From NCBI GenBank assembly GCA_964428795.1, contig CAYRZL010000076.1, positions 1 to 12,237 on the forward strand: a stretch of DNA of 12,237 bases. The letters are read 5' to 3'. Shown here one piece after another: positions 6,437-12,237 of the stretch. Every line of letters starts with the position of its first letter. Position 1 is the stretch's first letter. This DNA comes from CAYRZL01 sp964428795 (GTDB taxonomy: Bacteria > Bacillota > Clostridia > Lachnospirales > Lachnospiraceae). A program made the position numbers and the translations under genes. The notes under the pieces are model-generated. The model made no database searches. It saw only the letters and a program-made list of their open reading frames with translations, and was not told where the DNA came from.

Positions 6437-7354
6437 CTAAAAGTATGCCCTGTTAAACTGCCCAAGCAGATTCTGCACTGCTTCCTTTGTCGCCATCCCC
6501 TCTGAGAAAGCGGATGCTGAACCTGTGCAGACACCGGTATAAAATGCCTGCTCATAATCATTGGATGCCAGATAACCCGCTACAAAGCCTGCTACCATGG
6601 AATCTCCGGCTCCCACGGAGTTTTGTACGGTTCCCCTCGGCGCTTCCGACTGAAATACCTGTCCGTCCGCGGCGAGAAGTACCGCACCCTCTCCTGCCAT
6701 GGAGATCAGCACATTTTCTGCGCCTTCCTCCTGCAATTTCCGTGCATATGGTATCACCTCATCTCTCGTATTCAGAGAAACACCATATATTTCTCCCAGC
6801 TCATGGTTATTTGGTTTCACCAGAAATGGGTGATACTTCAGCACGTTCATGAGGAGATCTTTTGTTGCATCCACAACAATTTTAAGATGTTTGTCTGACA
6901 ACCGTTTCATAATATCACTGTACATCGTCTCCGGCATTACGGAAGGGATTGATCCTGCCAGCACAAGCACATCTCCATCCTGTAATCCGTCCAACTGCTC
7001 ATACAATTTATTGATATCTTCATCTGCAATCTCCGGACCCATTCCGTTAATTTCAGATTCCTCGTCAGATCTTATTTTTACATTGATACGGGACAACCCG
7101 TTTTTCACTTTGATAAAATCGGACCGGATACCCACATCCTGCAAACGTCTGGATATCTCTTCTCCGGTAAATCCTGCCATAAATCCCAATGTTGTGCTGT
7201 CCTGACCGAGATTTTTCAGCACTAAAGATACATTGATTCCCTTTCCGCCCGGGTTCATGATCTCTCTGTTTGTGCGGTTTACTTCACCCAAAGTAAGATG
7301 ATCTACGGACACAATATAATCAAGAGACGGATTAAATGTCACTGTATATATCAT
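6437..7354 (-). CDS. fruK: 1-phosphofructokinase (PfkB family)
   Basis: A 305-residue sugar-phosphate kinase predicted to convert fructose-1-phosphate to fructose-1,6-bisphosphate with ATP. The N-terminus MIYTVTFNPSLDYIV and the glycine motif NPGGKGINVSLVLKNLG (34-50) are typical of FruK/LacC enzymes. NSVGAGDSMVAGFVAG (245-260) is the second PfkB signature, with catalytic Asp251 and the anion-hole glycines. Full family length. It follows mtlA by 31 bp with an AGAGGT site, clearly in the same transcript. Tagatose-6-phosphate kinase (LacC) is the main alternative, but no tagatose pathway gene is here. Its pairing with a mannitol-type rather than a fructose-type EII is unusual and suggests the operon generates a ketose-1-phosphate. 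Confidence 0.88.
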   Translation of the reverse strand: MIYTVTFNPSLDYIVSVDHLTLGEVNRTNREIMNPGGKGINVSLVLKNLGQDSTTLGFMAGFTGEEISRRLQDVGIRSDFIKVKNGLSRINVKIRSDEESEINGMGPEIADEDINKLYEQLDGLQDGDVLVLAGSIPSVMPETMYSDIMKRLSDKHLKIVVDATKDLLMNVLKYHPFLVKPNNHELGEIYGVSLNTRDEVIPYARKLQEEGAENVLISMAGEGAVLLAADGQVFQSEAPRGTVQNSVGAGDSMVAGFVAGYLASNDYEQAFYTGVCTGSASAFSEGMATKEAVQNLLGQFNRAYF

Positions 7355-7385
7355 ACGCTTTACCTCTTTTCTTTTCAGCGGATTT

Positions 7386-9317
7386 TTAAGACAATTTCTC
7401 TAAAATCCATGCCACATCTGTAGTCGTTTTCATCTGTTCCATCACTTCTTCATCTTCCAGTGCCTCACAGATTTTTGACAAAAGATCCAGATGCTCATCT
7501 CCGATTCCTGCGATACCGAATACCAACTGTGCTTTTTCATCTCCAAAATCCACACCTTCCGGATACTGCACCAGTACGATTCCGGTTTTCTTTACCGCAC
7601 CCTTCGCATCGGTCGTTCCGTGGGGAATTGCAAGACCCATTCCCATATAGGTAGTCACCAGTTTTTCACGCTCGATCATGGCATCCACATAAGACGGATC
7701 CACACAGCCCTGTTTTACGAGAAGCTCTCCTGCTGTACGAATTGCCTCTTCTTTTGTCACAGGCGTCTGATGTAATAAAATACCATTCTCGTCGATCACC
7801 TGTTTTTTCTCCGGCTCTGCCGCTTTCTCTGTCTGAGCCTCTTCTGCAGCCGCTTCTGTCTCAGGCGATGCCTTCACCGTTTCGTCTGCCGGAATTTCCT
7901 CCGCTTTCTCTTCCGGCTTCGTGGTCAATGCTTCATACAGCTCATCCAGCGCCGGATCTGCCAGGAAGTTACCAATAGTAACCAGTTTTGCCCCAGGTGC
8001 GGATTTCCTTGCACGGGCAGCCAGCGTTTCCTGTACGACTGCAATATCACAATCAGAAGGAATGTTATCTACCGATGTATTTTTTACGATGATCTCAGGA
8101 CGCACATCTTTCAGACGGTTGCGGAATTTGGTAGCACCCATAGCAGATGATCCCATACCTGCATCACATGCAAAGATAATTTTCTTAACTTCTGCGGAAT
8201 TGACCGGTCCGTCATTTTCGATGGCAACAGCCTGACCCTTAGACTCCGCCTTCATCTGCTTCATCTGCTTCTGGGCATCCTCCAGACTTCCTTTCTTCGC
8301 GCCTGTAGCACGGACAATAAAGCTTGCAATAACAAACGATACTGCGGTTGCGATCAGCACACCTATGATCGTGGGCACCATGCTGTCCTTCGGTGTCATG
8401 GACAGGAAGGAAATGATAGATCCCGGTGACGCCGGCGCTTTGAGTCCGCATCCCATAACGTTAAAGAATGCAATCGCACATGCATTTCCGGCAATCGGTG
8501 CAATAATTACAGCCGGATTCATGAGAATATATGGGAAATATATTTCATGAATACCACCCAGGAAGTGAATGATCACTGCACCCGGTGCAGACTGTCTGGT
8601 TGTTTTATCTTTGCAGAAGAAACAATATGCAAGCAGAACACCAAGACCCGGACCCGGATTTGCTTCCAGCATATACATAATGGATCGTCCTGCACTGACC
8701 GCCTGTTCCGCTCCGATCGGTGTGAAGATACCATGATTGATGGCATTATTCAGGAACAATACCTTCGCCGGTTCAATAAATATCGCAACCAGTGGAAGCA
8801 GACTGTGGCTCATCAGGATACTTACGCCTGCTGACAAAACATTCAGGATTACCGTCATAACAGGTCCGATGACAAAGTATCCCACAATGGCGATCAACAT
8901 ACCTATAATACCTACTGAGAAATTGTTGATCAACATCTCAAATCCGGCAGGCATATGACCTTCCATTTTGTCATCAAAAATCTTAATTGCCAGTCCTGCC
9001 AGTGGCCCGATCACCATTGCGCCAAGCAGCATCGGCTGTCCGTCCGTACCGCCTACACCTGCGATACATCCCATAACCGCAATGGCTCCCATGACACGTC
9101 CACGCTCACCGCCTACCATAGCTCCGCCGGTAGATGCGATCAAAATGGGTAATAAATAAGTTAACATATATGGCTGGATTGATGCCAGTTTCTCGTTCGG
9201 AATCCATCCATCTTCAATAAATAATGCTGTAATAAGTCCCCATGCAATGAATGCCCCGATATTAGGCATTACCATGCCAGACAAAAATTTACCAAATTTC
9301 TGTACACCTGATTTCAT
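7386..9317 (-). CDS. mtlA: Mannitol-type PTS EIICBA permease
   Basis: A 643-residue fusion of membrane IIC, IIB and IIA domains that imports and phosphorylates a hexitol, probably mannitol to mannitol-1-phosphate. Numbering is from the ATG at 9317, chosen for its AAAAGGAG site; an upstream in-frame ATG (9356) has none. IIC (about 1-335) shows VMPNIGAFIAWG, NNAINHGI with His195, and the substrate motif GGIHEIYFPY (254-263). IIB has FACDAGMGSSAMGAT with Cys384, the same position as in E. coli MtlA. A Glu/Ala/Pro-rich linker spans about 467-505. IIA has IPHGT with His566 as phospho-acceptor. All three domains look intact. Substrate could be another hexitol such as sorbitol. A 42-bp gap follows deoR. 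Confidence 0.92.
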   Translation of the reverse strand: MKSGVQKFGKFLSGMVMPNIGAFIAWGLITALFIEDGWIPNEKLASIQPYMLTYLLPILIASTGGAMVGGERGRVMGAIAVMGCIAGVGGTDGQPMLLGAMVIGPLAGLAIKIFDDKMEGHMPAGFEMLINNFSVGIIGMLIAIVGYFVIGPVMTVILNVLSAGVSILMSHSLLPLVAIFIEPAKVLFLNNAINHGIFTPIGAEQAVSAGRSIMYMLEANPGPGLGVLLAYCFFCKDKTTRQSAPGAVIIHFLGGIHEIYFPYILMNPAVIIAPIAGNACAIAFFNVMGCGLKAPASPGSIISFLSMTPKDSMVPTIIGVLIATAVSFVIASFIVRATGAKKGSLEDAQKQMKQMKAESKGQAVAIENDGPVNSAEVKKIIFACDAGMGSSAMGATKFRNRLKDVRPEIIVKNTSVDNIPSDCDIAVVQETLAARARKSAPGAKLVTIGNFLADPALDELYEALTTKPEEKAEEIPADETVKASPETEAAAEEAQTEKAAEPEKKQVIDENGILLHQTPVTKEEAIRTAGELLVKQGCVDPSYVDAMIEREKLVTTYMGMGLAIPHGTTDAKGAVKKTGIVLVQYPEGVDFGDEKAQLVFGIAGIGDEHLDLLSKICEALEDEEVMEQMKTTTDVAWILEKLS

Positions 9318-9359
9318 TACTCCGCTCCTTTTAATAAACGGACTGGGTAACCTCATATC

Positions 9360-10121
9360 TTATAGTAACTGGACTCCTTCTCTTTCACATTCTTCTCGAA
9401 ATTCTTCCGAAATATTCTGATCAGAGATAACCATATTTACATCTCTCAGATCGCAAATATGAAATGTACTCTTTTTGTCAGTTTTAAAAGAATCCATGAG
9501 CACAATTTTCTCTGTTGCTTTCTGCAAAACAGCCTGCTTCAAATAAGATTCCATCAACACGCCGCAGGTAAATCCACTGTCAGAGGAATAACTGGTAATT
9601 CCCATGATAGCCAGATCAAAGTTCACATGCTTCAGTGACTCGATCGCCTGCATTCCACATACGCTCATACTGTACTGATTCAATTCACCGCCCGGTACAA
9701 AGATCTTCGGATGCTGAAGCTTTGCCAACTCCATCACACACGTCATACTGCTGGTAAAAATGAAATTGGGCTGATCCGGCCAGATTTTTGCCAGTGTCGT
9801 GGTCGTACTTCCCGAATCCAGAAAAACCGTAGTATTTGGTCTGATAAGAGGCAGCATTTTCTGTGCGATTTCCTGCTTTTCTTCCACATTTCGTACGGAA
9901 CGCCGCCCAAGCAGATCATCTGTTCCCAAAACTACTTCCACAGATCTGGCACCTCCGTGGACACGTACAATCCGTTTCGTCTCATCCAGAAGCTTCAGAT
10001 CCGTGCGAAGTGTCATCTCAGACACACAGGAAAAGTGTTTCTTCAACTGAGCAAATGTGATATTCCCCTTTTCGTTGATAAAATCTACAATTGCATTTCT
10101 GCGCTGTTCCATTGAGTCCAT
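9360..10121 (-). CDS. DeoR-family transcriptional regulator
   Basis: A 253-residue regulator with an N-terminal winged helix-turn-helix (about 5-58), recognition helix near SEMTLRTDLKLLDE, and the DeoR wing ending RIVRVHGGA. The C-terminal part is the DeoR sensor domain, related to phosphosugar isomerases, with FLDSGSTTTTLAKI (100-113) as phosphate-binding loop and a FVPGGELN motif. Such proteins usually repress sugar operons and release DNA when they bind a phosphorylated sugar. A GGAGGG site precedes the ATG. It is the second gene of the operon, 52 bp after the dehydrogenase. It probably controls this operon through the inverted repeats at 11462-11497, with a sugar phosphate made by the pathway as inducer. 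Confidence 0.92.
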   Translation of the reverse strand: MDSMEQRRNAIVDFINEKGNITFAQLKKHFSCVSEMTLRTDLKLLDETKRIVRVHGGARSVEVVLGTDDLLGRRSVRNVEEKQEIAQKMLPLIRPNTTVFLDSGSTTTTLAKIWPDQPNFIFTSSMTCVMELAKLQHPKIFVPGGELNQYSMSVCGMQAIESLKHVNFDLAIMGITSYSSDSGFTCGVLMESYLKQAVLQKATEKIVLMDSFKTDKKSTFHICDLRDVNMVISDQNISEEFREECEREGVQLL

Positions 10122-10173
10122 ATACGTCCCTCCCTGCGCCAGTCCATCCCGCAGAGAAAGATATGACTAACGC

Positions 10174-11436
10174 TTACTCTTCTACAAAATTACTAAGCAG
10201 ATATTCCTCTGCTTCCGGACACCATAAACCTTTGTTTGTATCCAGAATATCCGCCAATGCTGTAAAACGCTCATCCTCAGCACCTTTTGCACGGAAATCC
10301 TCCAGTGCAGTCAAAGGCATATTCAGATGTGTATAAATCAGCTTTTTACCACCCGGAATCTTCGGAAGATTCAGAGTTGTCTCTGCTGCTGCATCAAGAC
10401 CACCCACATGTGTAACCATAACAGCCGGATTGATTCTCTTTGCCGCTGTCAGCTCCAGAGATTCGATCATGTCTGCCGTATTGCCGCCTGTCGTGCCCAT
10501 AACATGAGTAGAATTGTAATGTACATCATAGAAATTCAGTTTTGCACTGAACTGATTGTCGGTAGGACCTGCAAAGAAATTCAGACAGCCATCTCTGCCA
10601 AGAACTCCGCTGCTTTGCTCTACCACTGCCGCTACCGGCGCATAGCAGAGAACATCATCAAAACCTGTACCTCCGGTCAAAGCTCTAAGCTCTGCAACCG
10701 GATCTTCCATATCGCCGGTATTTACAAAGTGAAGCTCGATTCCGTCCGCTTTTGCTTCGCTTACCGGGAAAAGCTCCTCTGCACGATCCAGACGTGTCTG
10801 GTTTACATCCGTCACAACGATCATAGACGGACGTACATCTCTGTGCAGTGCGTAGGTCAGTGCACCCAGTCCCATCGGACCTGCACCTGCCATGATCGCC
10901 ATCTTTCCGCCCTCTTTGATACCCATCTCATGATGGTATACGCCCATTTTTGTATGATATGCCGCATTGAACGCACCAATGCTGCAGGACATGGGCTCTG
11001 CCAGAGATGCTTCATAATATGCACGTCCCTTATACTCAAGAAGACATCCCAATTCCATTACCTCTGCAGGAATGATGCAGTATGTTGCATCTCCGCCAAA
11101 AAATTCATAAGAATATCCCGGGCTCCACATGGTTCCTTTGTAGTTCAGTGCAGGCTGTAAGGTAAATTTCATACCCGGTTTGAATTTGTCCTGGTGAGCA
11201 GCTCCCACTTTCACAATATCACCTGCAAACTCGTGTCCCATAATTGCCGGATGGTCAGCTACATCTTCATGTACGCGCTTATGCTCTGTTCCCAGGATCG
11301 CACATTTGTAGGTAGACATACAAATGCTGTCGGAAACAACCTTCACAAGGATCTCATCATCCTTAATTTCCGGAAGTTCAAATTCATCCAGTCTTAAATC
11401 ATTTGCGCCATGAAGTCTTACTGCTTTTGTTTTCAT
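10174..11436 (-). CDS. sorE: SorE-like sugar-phosphate dehydrogenase (zinc MDR family)
   Basis: A 420-residue medium-chain dehydrogenase resembling L-sorbose-1-phosphate reductase (SorE), which interconverts L-sorbose-1-phosphate and glucitol-6-phosphate. Numbering is from the ATG at 11436, preceded by AAAGGGG; the ATG six codons upstream lacks a site. Catalytic zinc ligands are probably Cys39, the GHEF pair His68/Glu69 and Glu147 in LAEPMSC. The four-cysteine structural zinc loop is absent. The Rossmann motif is GAGPMG (184-189), and Asp210 in VVTDVNQ favours NAD(H). SorE-type blocks GCLNFFAGP, NFYDVHY and GGNTADM follow. A C-terminal tail of about 50 residues (371-420) extends beyond the Klebsiella protein as I recall it. 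First gene of the operon, so it supplies the oxidation step. Confidence 0.85.
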   Translation of the reverse strand: MKTKAVRLHGANDLRLDEFELPEIKDDEILVKVVSDSICMSTYKCAILGTEHKRVHEDVADHPAIMGHEFAGDIVKVGAAHQDKFKPGMKFTLQPALNYKGTMWSPGYSYEFFGGDATYCIIPAEVMELGCLLEYKGRAYYEASLAEPMSCSIGAFNAAYHTKMGVYHHEMGIKEGGKMAIMAGAGPMGLGALTYALHRDVRPSMIVVTDVNQTRLDRAEELFPVSEAKADGIELHFVNTGDMEDPVAELRALTGGTGFDDVLCYAPVAAVVEQSSGVLGRDGCLNFFAGPTDNQFSAKLNFYDVHYNSTHVMGTTGGNTADMIESLELTAAKRINPAVMVTHVGGLDAAAETTLNLPKIPGGKKLIYTHLNMPLTALEDFRAKGAEDERFTALADILDTNKGLWCPEAEEYLLSNFVEE

Positions 11437-11452
11437 TTTTTGTTCCCCTTTC

Positions 11453-11480
11453 ATTATATAATTTTCGTTCCAAAAGTCAA
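11453..11480 (-). promoter_or_regulatory. Second promoter-like sequence close to the sorE start
   Basis: TTGACT (11480-11475) and TATAAT (11458-11453) are separated by 16 bp on the minus strand. Transcription from here would begin at about the ribosome site, leaving too short a leader for normal initiation. It may be a chance match or serve a leaderless or antagonistic role. It overlaps the downstream operator copy. Confidence 0.3.
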
Positions 11481-11497
11481 TTCTTTTGTTTCAAAAG
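11462..11497. promoter_or_regulatory. Paired inverted-repeat operators, probably for the DeoR regulator
   Basis: CTTTTG-TTT-CAAAAG (11483-11497) is a perfect 6-bp inverted repeat with 3-base spacer. A near copy, TTTTCG-TTC-CAAAAG, lies at 11462-11476. Their centres are 21 bp apart, two helical turns, so bound proteins would sit on the same face. Both lie between the -10 of the main promoter and the ribosome site, where a repressor would block transcription. A third partial copy, CTTTTGTTTCAA, is at 11579-11590 upstream of the promoter and could support looping. Confidence 0.6.
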
Positions 11498-11506
11498 TGT
11501 GATTTT

Positions 11507-11535
11507 ATTATAATAACAATTTATCTCCTTGTCAA
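11507..11535 (-). promoter_or_regulatory. Consensus sigma-A promoter of the PTS operon
   Basis: Perfect -35 TTGACA (11535-11530) and perfect -10 TATAAT (11512-11507) with the ideal 17-bp spacer on the minus strand. The predicted start is near 11500, giving a leader of about 65 bases that contains the paired operators. A full-consensus promoter normally needs tight repression, consistent with those operators. Confidence 0.85.
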
Positions 11536-11604
11536 TACTTTTATATCAACAATTTTATTTATTTTTTTATGTTTTTTGCTTTTGTTTCAATTCTTCTTTT
11601 TTCA

Positions 11605-11653
11605 AAGTAAAAACGTTTACTTTCCAAATCATGAAAAGCAAACGTTTTTACTT
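11605..11653. promoter_or_regulatory. Long hairpin built from two cre/LacI-type palindromes
   Basis: AAGTAAAAACGTTTACTTT (11605-11623) is repeated inverted at 11635-11653 with one mismatch and an 11-base loop. Each arm is itself a near-palindrome centred on AAACGTTT, the form used by LacI-family proteins; it is one base off a CcpA cre consensus (TG-N-AANCG...CA). No T-run follows on either strand, so it is not a terminator. It lies 70-118 bp upstream of the operon -35, in the 282-bp non-coding stretch 11437-11718. Confidence 0.55.
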
Positions 11654-11718
11654 CATATCACAAATTCATAGCACAAAATTAGTGATTATACCTATTTTAT
11701 TTATTACCTTTACCATAC

Positions 11719-12111
11719 TTATACGGTTATACCATGATTTTTTAAAATCGCCTCAAGTTCAGCAATTTTGATAGCCTGTTCATTGATCGTCGTATCCTTT
11801 TCTCTTAATTCATCCTTACTCTTACTGAGTTCTTCCTTCGCCTTGCTTAATAATTCCTTTTTTTCTTCCTGCGTCTGCTTCAATAATTTTTCCAGTCGGT
11901 CTGCTCTTTCAAATTCACACTCTATTAACGGCATTGCCATCTCGCTCACCACCCTCATCAACTGCTCATTTTTACTTGTTACCCGAATCATCGCTTTGTA
12001 CAACAGATCCAGAATCGTTTTCTGATCCAGCTGCGTAAGCTGACCTCTATTCACCGCCTCGTTTAATATAAGTATAATCTCATTATAAAAACGAATCAAT
12101 TCTTTTTCCAC
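11719..12111 (-). CDS. Unrecognised coiled-coil protein, probably 5'-truncated
   Basis: A 130-residue frame beginning with GTG; I do not recognise the family. The first half is helical and amphipathic (LIRFYNEIILILNEAV, then VVSEMAMPLIECEFERADRL). The second half is a charged coiled coil (about 70-125: LLKQTQEEKKELLSKAKEEL onward, rich in Lys, Glu and Leu heptads). No signal peptide or membrane segment. The GTG has no ribosome site, and the frame stays open upstream to a stop at 12151-12153 without an ATG. This suggests the 5' part of a longer gene was lost, or that the protein starts at an unusual codon. Downstream, 11437-11718 carries only the regulatory sites of the PTS operon. Confidence 0.5.
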   Translation of the reverse strand: MEKELIRFYNEIILILNEAVNRGQLTQLDQKTILDLLYKAMIRVTSKNEQLMRVVSEMAMPLIECEFERADRLEKLLKQTQEEKKELLSKAKEELSKSKDELREKDTTINEQAIKIAELEAILKNHGITV

Positions 12112-12138
12112 CTTATTGATATCCGGCTTTCTTTTCTC

Positions 12139-12160
12139 GTTACAGTTCAGTTACTGTTCA
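12139..12160. repeat. Tandem 11-mer pair
   Basis: GTTACAGTTCA (12139-12149) is followed directly by GTTACTGTTCA (12150-12160), differing at one base. The pair lies just upstream of the coiled-coil ORF. The rest of the end (12161-12237) shows no gene that I can support. Confidence 0.5.
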
Positions 12161-12237
12161 GCCCGCGTCATTCGCAAAGCCACACCTAATGTGAGGAGAC
12201 ACCTATCTCATATGCCACATATTCATGATCAAAATGA

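Noticed and set aside
7386..9317. Fructose-specific EII (FruA), suggested by the neighbouring fruK
   Set aside because: Domain order is C-B-A with GGIHEIYFPY and CDAGMGSSAMGAT, which are mannitol-type features.
9318..9356. Upstream ATG of the EIICBA gene (9356)
   Set aside because: No ribosome site precedes it, while AAAAGGAG precedes the ATG at 9317; that start also places Cys384 and His195 as in E. coli MtlA.
10327..11160. Plus-strand ORF of 277 aa opposite the dehydrogenase gene
   Set aside because: Shadow frame of a well-supported gene; Cys/His-rich composition typical of antisense translation and no recognisable domain.
11605..11653. Rho-independent terminator for the coiled-coil ORF
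   Set aside because: The stem is strong but no T-run follows on either strand; the arms look like operators.

Overview
The window looks like chromosome from a gut Lachnospiraceae-type Clostridium (Firmicutes). This is inferred from AGGAGG-type ribosome sites, sigma-A promoters, a Clostridia-type PTS enzyme I and HPr, and a bile salt hydrolase. I could not run a database search, so the species is not assigned.

Layout. Positions 1-275 hold a 59-60 bp tandem repeat interrupted by a 100-N assembly gap. A complete bile salt hydrolase gene follows on the minus strand (353-1330). From about 1.5 to 4.4 kb lies a gene graveyard. An asparaginase N-terminus, an FtsX/MacB-like permease, a MalG-type sugar permease, a histidine kinase, a HigB-type toxin and a MATE exporter are all present as fragments. 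Two intact small genes sit among them: a flavodoxin-like protein and a HigA-type antitoxin. A strong bidirectional terminator (4338-4381) closes this region.

From 11436 down to 4387 runs one minus-strand operon of six genes in the order sorE-like dehydrogenase, DeoR regulator, mannitol-type PTS EIICBA, 1-phosphofructokinase, HPr, enzyme I. Its leader has a perfect consensus sigma-A promoter, two similar inverted-repeat operator candidates 21 bp apart, a third partial copy upstream, and a long hairpin made of two cre/LacI-type palindromes. Enzyme I and HPr pass phosphate from PEP to the EII, which imports and phosphorylates a hexitol.

The most interesting reading is metabolic. A SorE-type enzyme oxidises the carbon next to the phosphorylated carbon. 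Applied to mannitol-1-phosphate this would give fructose-1-phosphate, the substrate of the FruK encoded in the same operon. The operon could therefore be a self-contained mannitol route that bypasses mannitol-1-phosphate 5-dehydrogenase (MtlD), for which no gene is visible here. This is inference from gene content and known chemistry.

The right end (11719-12237) holds an unrecognised coiled-coil ORF, probably 5'-truncated, and a short tandem 11-mer.
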